Assembly (NCBI GenBank): GCA_001600175.1 | Contig: BCJC01000003.1 | Location: forward strand, 1,550,001 to 1,614,000 | Length of the DNA: 64,000 nt | Origin: Erythrobasidium yunnanense | Taxonomy: Eukaryota; Basidiomycota; Cystobasidiomycetes; Erythrobasidiales; Erythrobasidiaceae | Direction of reading: 5' to 3' | Shown here: one piece after another, positions 33,344 to 43,786 of the stretch | Layout of the letters: every line of letters begins with the position of its first letter | Numbering within the stretch: position 1 is the stretch's first letter | Made by a program: the position numbers and the translations under genes | Notes under the pieces: generated by a model | The model's input: only the letters and a program-made list of their open reading frames with translations | What the model was told of the DNA's origin: nothing | Database searches by the model: none

Positions 33344-35057
33344 CTAGAAGTCACCAGAATTGCGAATGGCATTCTTTGCATCCGTCTTCTTTTTCGAGCC
33401 TTTGGCCCTTCCAGCTGACGTTACGCCTTTCTTGCCATGATGTTTCCTCGTTTGATTCCTGTCTTTCCTTTGAAGTGATGTAGCTACTATATTCTGCACG
33501 TCTTTTGCTGAGGGCGTCACAGCCTTGGCTGATCGCTTGCGGTTCGGGTTGGCTGCTATAGACCGAGCTTCTGCATCGTCTCCTTCATCTTCATCATCGC
33601 TGTCCTTGTCAGAGGCATCCTCGTTCTCGTCCACACCAAGCTCTGCCTCGTCAAGCTCTTGAATAAGCTCTTCATCCGAATTTTGCTTCTCAAGATCCGA
33701 GGTAGACGCTTGCGGTTCTTCCTCCTCTTCTTCTCCAGCTGCATCTTCCTCCTCAAACTCTTCTTCCACGTCGGATTCCTCTTCTTCCTCATCATCCCGC
33801 TCTTCGTGTTCTTCCGCTTCTTTGACCATCTTCATATATCTCTCCAGCTCTTCTCCCTCCTTCTTTCCAAACCCACTGGCCGCAACCACTACATCCAACT
33901 CGAAGTCCTTTATACCCTCCTTCATCGTACTAACAAACCTCGGATATATCGAGCTTTCATATCTGAATCTCTTCTTGAAGAACGTCCGTATGCACTCCAC
34001 ATCGCGATTGAAGTAGTATTCGGCATTCTCGTGATTTACGGAAACCATTTGTGGGAAATCAATGAGGATCGGAGAGGCTTTGATGCTACCGTCTTCGGGA
34101 GACTCGACCTCGCGAATCAGGATGTTGAACTCGTTGAAATCGCCGTGAATCAGGCCTGCTCGAGCTAGGCGGACGATCAGGTCCATCAACTCTGAATATA
34201 GTTCGCCAGGGTTGGGAACTTCCGCTATTTGGCGCCTGTGGAGACCGGTCAGTGATATACCAGGTTCAAAGCAGAGGAGAAAGACTGACATCGGCCGCGC
34301 ATCGAAGAGCTCCATCACTATGCAGTGCCGTGACTGATCAACAGGTGTGGGCACCGGAAAGCCATGTTCATGCAGGACCTGCGTAATGACAAGGTCAGTC
34401 TCGTAGACAGACGAATTGAACTGACAGCAGCCTACCTTCATGAAAGCATACTCTTTCATAGCTGCCAGTCTGCTCATGTACATCCAGCTTGCGCTCTGTC
34501 CTTTCCTGAGATAATCTCTCTTGCTCTTGATCGTCCTGAAGCTGATTCTTCCCAGTCTGTGAATCTTGAGACAATGCGTTTCGCCATCTTCATTCGCTAC
34601 GATGTAGATGTCTGACTCTTTGCCTACGCCTATCTTGTTCCCGACGCTGTATACGCTGTCTCGTTTCGCAAAAGTTCGCATAGCCAGAAAGTCGTACCCT
34701 CCGTACGTCAAGCGGTACCCGTCGTCTACCAAGACACGCATACAGATCAGCTATGGAGATATATGTAGGATGGTCCAGCGGATGTCAGCGCACATTTTGA
34801 GCCTGGCACTTTAGCGACGAGGTTTCTTTTTGCGAGTTCGCCGATGCATTTCTGGACGCCGCCGCTTCTGAGACCAGATATCTGAGCTACCAGCTGTACG
34901 GGGACGACTTCGTGGTTCTTGGATCCCATCTCGATGCTCTGCAGCGTCCTGAAGACATCGCCGCTCAAATATCGTAATTCGGTCGGGTCGAGCTGGCGTC
35001 ACAAGCCATTGCATTAGCTTTTGTTGGATGTTGTACGACGTCGTTGCCCACCCTCAT
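33344..35057 (-). CDS. RIO2: RIO2 atypical serine kinase/ATPase (40S ribosome maturation)
   Basis: Start (ATG ending at 35057): a two-codon exon (MR) spliced to LDPTELRYLSGDVFRTL, matching the invariant RIO2 N-terminus. The winged-helix domain follows (VVPVQLVAQISGLRSGGVQK), then the kinase domain with KIGVGKESDIYIVAN as P-loop equivalent, LKIHRLGRISFRTIKSKRDY with the lysine, catalytic GLIHGDFNEFNILI and metal-binding PILIDFPQMVS. The C-terminal third is very acidic (33560-33840), then basic with KNAIRNSGDF at the end. Four introns or so. RIO2 acts in late cytoplasmic pre-40S maturation. It is divergent from the allantoicase gene with about 130 bp between the starts. Confidence 0.95.
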
Positions 35058-35091
35058 CCTGATGGATGCGAGCGAGATTGAGCGAGTTGCC

Positions 35092-35103
35092 GATAACGAT
35101 AAG
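35092..35103. promoter_or_regulatory. Paired GATA sites upstream of the allantoicase gene
   Basis: Two direct GATA motifs one base apart: GATAA at 35092-35096 and GATAAG at 35098-35103. They lie about 85 bp before the allantoicase start and about 35-45 bp before the RIO2 start. GATAAG is the core site of fungal nitrogen-regulating GATA factors (Gln3/Gat1, AreA type), which are known to control allantoin catabolism in yeasts. Function here is inferred. Confidence 0.55.
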
Positions 35104-35187
35104 GCGGTCAGCTCTCAAGTTCAAGACAATTCTTCAGATTTCTGTTCTTTCCTGTTTGACAGCTAATCCTGACACTCTGCTCCTGCC

Positions 35188-37311
35188 ATGGCCCAGCAGA
35201 TCCCGCTTGACCGCTTCAAGCAGACCTTTGGACATTTCGTCGGTACATGATGCTGCCCCTATCCTATGCTATCCTGCAAGAATCCCAGCTTCAAGACTGA
35301 TGCCCACCTGTTCTGCCAGAACTCTCGTCTGAATCTCTTGGAGGTCGCGTACTCAGCTGTTCAGACGAGTTCTTCGCTCCGGCTAGCGACCTGCTCAAGG
35401 TAGCTCCGGCTGTCTCGCATAAAGGCACTTTCAAGGCGACTGGCGCTGTCTTTGATGGCTGGGAGACTAGAAGACACAACCCGACTCATGACTGGTGAGT
35501 CGCGAGTGCGAGAGACCATCTATCACGCCTGACGCGAAGTACGATTAGGGTCATAATCAAGCTTGGACCACCGTCTGGCACGATCTACGGTGTAGACATA
35601 GACACCGCGCACTTCAATGGAAACGAAGGACCGGCTGGATCGGTCGCAGCATGCTTTCTGCCAGATGGCTCCCCGGAAGGACCAAACGATGCGGCCGTAA
35701 GTACAATCATCTACTATATATACTTTGACTTATATGCTAATGCAAGTCTCTTTCGCAGTGGAAGGAGATTTTGCCCATCTCGAAACTAGGCCCTTCCTCA
35801 TCCCATCTCTTCACCATTTCTTCTGTTCTACAAAGCCAGCCTTTCACGCACGTCAAGTTGATGATGCATCCCGACGGTGGTATCGCTCGCTTCAGAGTCT
35901 ACGGCAGTGTCATTCCTATCTTCCCTTCTCCTGAAGTCCCGCTTGATCTGGCACACAGCTTCAATGGAGGCCGAGTGGTCGCTGTCAGTGATCAGCATTA
36001 TGGAGTCGGCGCGAACTTGTTATTGAGCGGACGGGGCAAAGACATGGGAGATGGCTGGGAAACTAAGAGAAGTCGCGTTAAAGGGCATACGGATTGGGTG
36101 ATCGTGAAGCTGTGAGTGACTGCACAGTTGCTAATCATATACTCCTACTGAAAATGGGCTGTGGCGCTTTGACAGAGGAGCTCCTGGGTATCTTGACTGG
36201 ACCGAGATCGATACAGCGCACTTCTTAGGTAACTTCCCGGAAAGCGCCGACTTATACGCTACGAACTACGATGGGGTACATACAGCTCCTCCGGGAACGT
36301 GGCTGAGAAGCTTACCCCTTTGTATTTGCAGGACATACCATCCAGCTCGGCAAAATGGGAGCTACTCCTGCCTAGGACCAAGACGGGTCCGCATCGCCAG
36401 CACTGCTTACAGCTAGAACGGACATCCATCCCGACTACGCATGTCCGAATGACGATCTACCCCGATGGCGGCATCAAGCGTCTCAGGCTAGTCGGACGCC
36501 GCGCCGTCTCTTCAGCATCTCCACCAAGCGATAGGGTCGCCAGACCACTCCTGACAGAGGACGATCGCAAGGCACAAGGGCCCAGCTCGGCTCCTGCCAG
36601 TAGAGACTCCGTTATCGCAGGCGTAGATCTCCCTCTTGTCCCTGCTCTGCCCTTGACGAGCGAAGCTTTCTCGCCATACGGCTATGTGTTACAATCGTAT
36701 CCCAATACGAACCACGTTCCGAAAGGTCTGAAAGTGACGGATGCCAATTTCGGAAGCGCGAAGAAGTACAACCATCTCTCCCCCATCTCCGCCTTACCAC
36801 CTCCGCGAAGCAACAAGGACCTCAAGCATAAGGAAAACTTCTCAGTGTATAGATGCACGCCTACGCAAGGGCTAGGCACCTCCTCAACAGACGCTTTCAA
36901 AGTCCAAGTCTTGGAAAGACACGAGTATACAAGCCAGACTTTCTTGCCGCTTGGCGGAGGGGCAGATCGATATCTCATCATTGTGGCTCTGCCTGGAAAA
37001 GATGGCAAACCTAATCTCAAGACTTTGCGAGCTTTTACTGCTACTAGCGCTCAAGGCTTCACTTACAAGCCGAATGTAAGCTCCCGTTGGTATGCCGCTT
37101 CTTGTGTCTAAGCTGAGGGAATGTGGCGCAGGTCTGGCACCATCCGATGATCGCGCTCGACACTACCACGGACTTTGCATGCATCACGAACGAACTTGGC
37201 AACGCGAAGCTGGACTGCGAGATATTAGAATTTGGCAAGGCCGTGGCACTGGTCGCTCAGCCATTTATCTCTGATCCGACTACGACAAACAAGAGGCTAT
37301 CTAAGCTATAA
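35188..37311 (+). CDS. Bifunctional allantoicase / ureidoglycolate lyase (DAL2-DAL3 fusion)
   Basis: One spliced gene with two enzymes of purine degradation in sequence. Start MAQQIPLDRFKQTFGHF. The N-terminal two thirds form the duplicated allantoicase fold: repeat 1 has [20 protein letters not shown] and IDTAHFNGN, repeat 2 has GDGWETKR, TDWVIVKLG and IDTAHFLGN, and each ends with an MxxxPDGGI strand (MMHPDGGIAR, MTIYPDGGIKR). This half hydrolyses allantoate to ureidoglycolate and urea. A linker (about residues 390-420) leads to VPALPLTSEAFSPYGYVLQS, with FSVYRC, LERHEYTSQTFLPLGG and VWHHPMIAL: the ureidoglycolate lyase (AllA/Dal3) fold, which yields glyoxylate and a second urea. Five short introns. 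A similar fused DAL2,3 gene is known in Cryptococcus. GATA sites lie upstream. Confidence 0.9.
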
Positions 37312-37408
37312 ACTGGAAGGAAGTGGAATAACGAAGGACGCTATTTACGCTAGGAGATATAGAGGGTAGTTGCGATATATAGAGGGAAAGAATAAAATGG
37401 TGTATGCT

Positions 37409-39150
37409 CTACATGGCTCTGCCGATTCCAACTGCTGACAAGCTAATCTCGGTCATTGTGCTGCGCTGACTGTATGCAGGTGTAGGTGACAGATTCTCTT
37501 CAGCCTGACGTGCGGCTGAAAGAGAAGACCTTGTCGTGTTGGGAAAGTTGGTGGAGATAGGTGAGTGAGCGGGTGAACCTGAAGAGACGTTCGTACGCTG
37601 ACTGCCTGATCTTGCAAGACTCGTAACTCCGCTCGGTAGAGCTTGTACTGGTGGTATAGTCACGTCTGGAGCAGACTGAGACTTGGAAAGCCGTAACGAA
37701 CGCGATCTCTGCCTATGCAGGGCTGCGAGAGCCGAAAGATCCGCCGACTCAGGACGATCCGGCGCAGGATACGGCAGACAAAGCACGCTGTCCATCGCGG
37801 TATCGATAGTGGCTTGGCCCGCGGATGTGTTGGTGATCGCTGATGCCCGCTTTGATCGCATAGACGGAGGAGGCAGCACAGCTGCATATTGGGAGAACAT
37901 CTCATATGGTGTCTTCCTCGATGGAGATACCATTCTCGAATTTTCTTCGACACTTCAACATCTGGCACGCAGCACTTCTGCAACGTCTCCTCTGTCGGCT
38001 GGCTCACTCCCGGTTTCTCCTCGCTGTCAGAAGAGATTGCGCCTTTCTCGACGGTGGGCGTCACAGCTTGAAAGTCGATCCATCCTCCAGACGGATACCG
38101 GGACACTTTCTGCTCTTCGCCGGCTTTGCCGCCTTTCGTGCTCCGCTTACGACGCCAGATGAGCCACACCAGACCAAGCAAGATTGCTGTCATGGCTACT
38201 CCTCCGACTGCAATCCCTGCTATCTCGCCTTGGTCCAGCTTGCTGGAAGCACCGACACCTCCTGCCTGTGATGACGCTGGCACGTCCTCCAATCCTTTCC
38301 CAGCGTCTATACTGGTTTGCGTAGTGATACCTGCTCCTCCAGAAAGGATTGCGGTAGAGGTATCCGAAAGCCTGGAAGGACCCGTCCTGCTTGACTTTTG
38401 ACCGTACACGGAGCTGAAGATCGATGGAGCAGCTACATCCGAAGCGGTATTTTGCAATGCTGGCTGCTGATTTGGCTTGATAGCATCATCCGTGGGTTGA
38501 GGTGCTGGCAACGACACTTCGACGAACGCTGTACTCCTCCCGCTCGCTATCTCTGAAGAAAGTATATCCCAAGCTGACAAGCTGGTTGTAATCTGTGATG
38601 GACTCGCCGGTGATAGCGGATTTCTCCTGACGGCAGAGGGCGGTATGAGGTTTGTTGAAAGCTCGCTTCTGGTCAAGGCGTGCGCAACCGTGCTATTCGG
38701 TTCTGCTTGTATGGGATATATGCTGGTCACAGCTGCCAAAATCGACGGTCCACAGTCCTTTAGATCTACTCAGCTGCCTATCAGGTAGCTTTGGAGGCAT
38801 ATCGTGCTCACCTTCCGAATTCGGTCTGAGACTTCTGCCAGGTGTCCATCACAATTGGCTCTCGCGCGGCCATAGAAGAGCTGAAGAGTTGTCGTACTGG
38901 AACATACGCAAGTAGACTGCCGAAATGGCCGTCAATATTAACATTGGTTCCGAAACTTAAGGCATACTGACGTTTCCGCTACATTCCTCCGTGAAGTATA
39001 CTCGATGGCAGTTAGTGACGCTGGTATGGGATAGTCGAATAAGCTTGGATACTCTACTGACATGATAGGTTTGAATTTACCATAGCGAGAACGAATCTGG
39101 CATTGCCTGCCGGCCAGAGACAGAAAGAGCGCAAAGCAAGGCGACTTTCG
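37409..39150 (-). CDS. Single-pass membrane protein with Ser/Thr-rich ectodomain
   Basis: The best-defined part is the exon about 38755-37990: DCGPSILAAVTSIYPIQAEP, a Ser/Thr/Pro-rich stretch, then one helix IAGIAVGGVAMTAILLGLVW followed by a stop-transfer LIWRRKRS. Upstream exons carry NCHRVYFTEECSGNVSMP (about 39020-38965) and HFGSLLAYVPVRQLFSSS (about 38935-38880), so the ectodomain begins further 5'. The first exon was not resolved and the 5' end is approximate. The C-terminal frame (37933-37409), MVSPSRKTPYEMFSQYAAVL to AVGIGRAM, is a Ser-rich cytosolic tail. Its joint to the helix exon near 37930-38010 was not resolved either. The layout resembles fungal wall-sensor or mucin-like receptors, but no WSC domain is seen. 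Confidence 0.5.
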
Positions 39151-39814
39151 AGCATTCGCTGCTGCTTCTCTGGAGTTGTAGTGCCCTGACAACCAGTTCA
39201 ACCAGAGTGTGGGAACGAGGCACTCGGTCACGAAGATGACATTCGGAAGTGAAGCCTGTCAGACAAAGGAGAGAAGTGCGCGGCGCGGCTGATCTGAGTG
39301 TTGATAGGACTGATGCCTTTCATTAAAGATGAGAGTGGTCGTTGTGCCTTGAAGATCATCGGGAGAGGTCCTGATCGACGGATCAGACCCGGCCATTATC
39401 GATCGATGAAGGTAGCATCGCGAGAGTGCTTGTGGAAACGAGTGAGCGGTGCCGTAAGGCGCCAAGAGACAATCAGTAATCTGGCAGCTAGTCCATCTGA
39501 AGTGACGAGGGTCTTGCTTGAAGAATTACGATTATCTACTTGCGGCCTCGTCAATGATGACCCAGACGATGGGTCTCATTAAATCTATGTATACAAACGG
39601 TTTGACTGTGTCGGCCATGCTAGATTGTCCATGATTATATTGTCCGTGAAATTAAGGCCGACTCGTATTCTACTGAAGTACGAAAAAAAAGTGTCTCAAA
39701 ATGTCCGTCCAGTTGACAGTCTTGCTGATGCGGTGCCCATGTACAAGATTAGATGCAGGTGTATTGAACGAAGAGTTTTGAGTGATGCGTGATGAAGATG
39801 CAAATTTGCAGATT
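39151..39814. other. Intergenic stretch, nothing recognised
   Basis: About 660 bp between the unresolved 5' end of the membrane protein and the stop of the deacetylase gene. Part may be the first exon or leader of the membrane protein. Confidence 0.3.
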
Positions 39815-40878
39815 TTATTGAGGTGCGCCTGGGGCTGGCTTGCCATTGCATGTCCAGGTAACGTCTCGTTCTTGAGGTTCACCGATCCACTGGTAGGCTG
39901 GAATGCCAAGGCATTCAGCTACGCTGACTAGTTTGTACCCCGCCAATTGGATCTCTCGTATTGCTTGCGGGATAATTTGAGTGACAGAATCCTGGAAGCA
40001 GAGATCAGTCAGGTCAGCAGCCGGTCACTCCTCGGCGTAGATTCACAGACTAACCGTGTCTTGTTCATGGTTGAGAACCATGTGAGGTGTGGGATAGGAA
40101 TTTGCTCTGCGAGCATACATAGCGTTGCTCACATCGACCGGAGTCCCTGTTCCCCTTCCTGACACGTCATCCCAAAGGGCTGCAACGGTGTAGTTGCGCC
40201 TCGTCAGGACACCCATGTTGGATTCGCTGATCTCTCCGTACGGCGGGCGATAATGACTGGGTCGTACACCTAGGATCTTGACGAGTGCCTCGTCTACCAG
40301 TGCGATCTGCGCATCGAATTGGGCATCGGTGAGGGCCCCGGCGTGCGGGTGAGACCAGGTATGGGTGCCGATCTGATGACCAGCAGCATAGGTATCGCGT
40401 AGCACCTGGACCATGTCTGGATCGTAGATGCATCGGTAGTTATAGCCGTTCTGCAGAAGCTTGAGTAAGCCAGGCTCGGCGGGTTCGACAACGTAGGTTC
40501 GCAGCACTCACCACAAAGAAGGTACCCGTTGCATTAGCAGCAGTGAGGAGATTTCTGAACGCTACTTGATTGGGCTGGGTTCCATCGTCGAAGGTGATTG
40601 CGAAAGTTCCATTTGCCTTGCATGTCGTATATTGCATCTGTACCGGAAGGCGATCAGCATATGATCTATACAAGATACGCATGGAACTGAGAGCCTACTG
40701 CATGCGTCGGTAGCGTCGTATTTGTGCCATTCAGCGAATTTTGGGAAGGTCTCGGTGCCAGATTTGGATGGAGAGAATCCGTAGCGACATTGTTGATGAA
40801 GGATTCGGCAGCTTCAAGGTATAATGGCCGAGCTGCGACCGTGCTAGCTGCGAGCAGAAGGGAGAGTGGGACAAGCAT
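39815..40878 (-). CDS. Secreted polysaccharide deacetylase (NodB, CE4 family)
   Basis: The start MLVPLSLLLAASTVAARPLY gives a clean signal peptide; an upstream in-frame ATG at 40932 would add 18 residues and is less likely. The NodB homology domain spans four exons: motif 1 FAITFDDGTQ with the metal-binding Asp pair, motif 2 GTHTWSHPHAG with the two histidines, motif 3 SHYRPPYGEI, then VAALWDDVSGRG and a terminal MVLNHEQDTV, matching the five catalytic motifs. The last exon reads through CLGIPAYQWIGEP and ends CNGKPAPGAPQ at 39815. Members deacetylate chitin or related polymers at the wall; the substrate is not evident from sequence. No GPI signal is seen at the C-terminus, so it is probably soluble. 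Confidence 0.88.
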
Positions 40879-41731
40879 AAATGCTTTTGTTTTTGTTGCT
40901 GAAGCCGGAAGTGGAGACGGGGAAGTATACAAGCTTGTAGCCGAGGAAGTACCGAACGTAGAAGAAGCCAGACGATTAGACGAAGTGAAGAAGAAAGACC
41001 AGAAAAGATCTTGCGCTTGAGCCAGCCAGCCAGGCGGAGCGGAGTTTCGGTAAATGCTTCGGGGAACAAAGTCGAGCAGTGTGATGGAAGATGTACAGCC
41101 AGGAGGAACGATCTTAGCGTACTAATAAGTACCTCGTGGTGATAGCACAGCGCGAAAAGTCTTGGTCAACACCGCACTGCGGATCCAAAAGCGTCCGTAA
41201 GCGGGGCAAGATTCGTCTTGAGTAGACGAGAGAAGCTGTAACAGTCCGTTGGAATGCTCTGAGTTCGCTTGACAGGTCATGCTAGCGAGTAGCGGTCCGG
41301 CGGGCGCTACTCATTTTGGCGCGCGCCCAGCCAGTTCGCAGCTGTTCGCTGGAGTCGAAGCTGGAGGCTGGTCGCTACCTGAACTCTACTTGTATCATCA
41401 AGCTTTGCTGCCAAGATGTATGTCCTCCCTATATAAACAACTTCTATCATGTTAGGACAAGCCAAGAATCCATCTGTAAGTTAGATAGAAGATGACAGTT
41501 CCTGTCCGATCACCTTGGGTTGTGCCTTGGCTGTCCCTGGCTGCGCAGTTGTATCATTATGTAGGTACACATTTCCTCGTTCCGTTCACGGTGCTGCTGA
41601 TCTGCCCTAATTGATCTGAAGCATACCTAAAGGAGCGCCATCTGCTGCATCTTGGGAAGAGCACATTTCAGAGGAGGGGATGTTAATGACGACAGAGGCC
41701 AGAGAACTACTTCTGTTCAGTATGATCCACT
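40879..41731. other. Intergenic stretch of about 850 bp
   Basis: 5' flank of the deacetylase gene. It holds a GC-rich patch near 41290-41345 and a TATATAAAC-like site at about 41430 not attached to any recognised gene. No tRNA or other RNA gene identified. Confidence 0.35.
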
Positions 41732-43323
41732 CTACGACCGCTTCAACCTTGCTAGCTTAGATGTAAAGCCTTGAGGCAGCAAGCTCCCTCTTCGACTGGG
41801 GCTGAGAGCCGCTTCCTCCTCACCCTTCCTAAGCGAAGGTGCTGACCGAAAGTTGCGGAGTCGACTCATTGGAAATGGTGGATCGGTCGGCAAAGGCTTG
41901 TCGCGTATTGTGGTATGAGCTGCAGCTGATCGGGATACCAACGTCGCGATTGAGGAACGACGATCCAGCTGCGAGGTCGGTTTCGGCGAGCGGAAGGAGC
42001 TTGAAGTAGATGAGGATGAGGGACCTGGGAGGCTCATCTTTCTTGGTTCAAGGAAGGTAATGCTGCTTTTACGGGGCGGAGGGACAGCTAGAGAAGCTAT
42101 GCGTGTCCGTGGCGGCTGGACCTCAGGTGGTCGCTTCGGTATGGGCGGTAGAGGTAGATCTGGAGGCTCTTCGTACACTGATGACGCTTGCGAGATCTCC
42201 GTGACAGTACTCTCCCGCCGCCGAAAGCCGAAGGAAGACACAGGGGAGCTTCCCGCGTATGTAGAAGTAGAAGGAGATGATGGGCAGAGAAGCGTGTTGT
42301 CCATCGATAGGTCGAAGGCTCTAGGAAGTCCAGTGTAAGTTAGCTGATTTCGCCTTGTTCTATCCGAGTCGCAACTCACTCTTCATCTGAAGACGATGCG
42401 TCGTCTTCCCAGTATATCCTTCGACGTACACCAATGGAAGAAGGCTGTAAAACCGCAAGTCTCGTCAGCCTTCATATTGCGATGCATTCAGCCCTGGAAT
42501 GACCTACCTCGGGTCGCACGGTCGTTTGCCTTACTCGTGGTCGTGCTTCGGGCAAGTGCTCTGCCATATTTCCTATCGACCTCCGCGCACTTCTTCGTTT
42601 CCTACGCTTCGCTTCCTCCGCACATCCTAAGCATTCGGTAGACGAGATGCCTTCCTCATGATGATGCTCGTCTGCTATATCTTCACTATTTCGGCTCTCC
42701 ACCGCTATCGATACCAGTCTCTCGAAGTCTGCCAGCGATCCTACTGATTTACGCGTAGCAACGGTACTTGTCGACGCTCTTCTCCGGAGTATAGGCTTCG
42801 GGCTTCTCTGAGGGGTATCCTCTGAATAAGCATATAAGCTCAGGATAGAGCTATCGTATTCGCTGTCGACGGGAGAAGTCGACTGATTTGTTGAAACAGG
42901 GCGTGACAGAACGGGAGTGTGTATCAAAGACGATGTCGGCCGCGAGTAGGTAATTCCCAGCCCATGTCGCACGCTTGGCGGGCGCGGGAAAGAGTATGCA
43001 TCGACAGTAAGAGACTGCTCGGCGTAAGGCGAGCCTGGCGGTAACGATGGCAAGGGGATTGTTGGCGGAGTCAGGGGAGAGTATTCTGGATGTATTGGAA
43101 GTGCAGGCGAGTATACGATATATTGAGCGGCCGGGCTGGATGTCCTGCTTGTCGCGGTACTGCTGTCGACATCGTATCTGGAGGACCGAGCGACCCTATT
43201 CTCTGGCGATATTGAATGCGCAGCTCGAGGGTTGTATCCAGCTTGTAAAGCAGCTCTGAGCTGTGCCAGTTGCTCTATCTTGCGACGCTGCACCTCTTCC
43301 GGCGTGAGAACCATCCTTGACAC
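41732..43323 (-). CDS. Unrecognised low-complexity protein
   Basis: Three exons. Exon 1 starts MSRMVLTPEEVQRRKIEQLA, a short predicted helix, then a long Ser/Pro/Thr-rich region with IPLPSLPPGSPY and a basic KRRKRRSARRS patch, to about 42508. A small exon gives PSSIGVRRRIYWEDDASSSD and an intron of about 60 bp joins to EAFDLSMDNTLLCPSSPSTS. The C-terminal exon is rich in Ser and Pro with PPLPPIPKRP-like polyproline (LPLPPIPKRPPEVQPP) and ends KLARLKRS. About 510 residues, largely disordered by composition. PxxP motifs suggest SH3 binding, but this is only inference. Confidence 0.5.
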
Positions 43324-43786
43324 GGTCCCTCTTTGACGACCGGACTGGCCTGTCGAACACGTCGAACGGTGGTGATGATTGTACAGGGATCAGCCCGCAG
43401 TTCTGGTAGATCTCATGCAGAGATGAGAGGTGTTAGGTTCATCGTCAAGGCAGTCATCTTCAGTGCTTTTCAGCCCAGGCTAGATTAGCGCAGCTTTGAC
43501 GTTCGGCGACCCTGGATGGCCATAGCGAGAGACCCGTAGCGTCGTAACATTCTTGAAGCTTCTGTATTGTAAGCAGTAAGCTATAGTGATGTCTTCGTTT
43601 GATGTAGCTTTTCGTCGAAAAGAAAGGCGAGTTTGCTGGTCATGCGCGAGCTCGAGAAAGTAAGGTACAGATCCATAGTGAAATGAGCAGCTCAACGTTG
43701 TTGGTATGATCAGTGATATTACAGATATCTTATTGCTCAGCTTCTCTCGCTTCTTGATTTCGTACCGATTTGTTCGTTCAATCAAC
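43324..43786. other. Intergenic stretch upstream of the F-box array
   Basis: About 460 bp between divergent starts: the low-complexity protein gene and F-box-like copy 1. No repeat marking the left edge of the array was seen. Confidence 0.4.

Noticed and set aside
33659-34168. Plus-strand Phe/Leu-rich frame suggestive of membrane helices
   Set aside because: Antisense shadow of the acidic RIO2 tail (GAA/GAG codons read as TTC/CTC).
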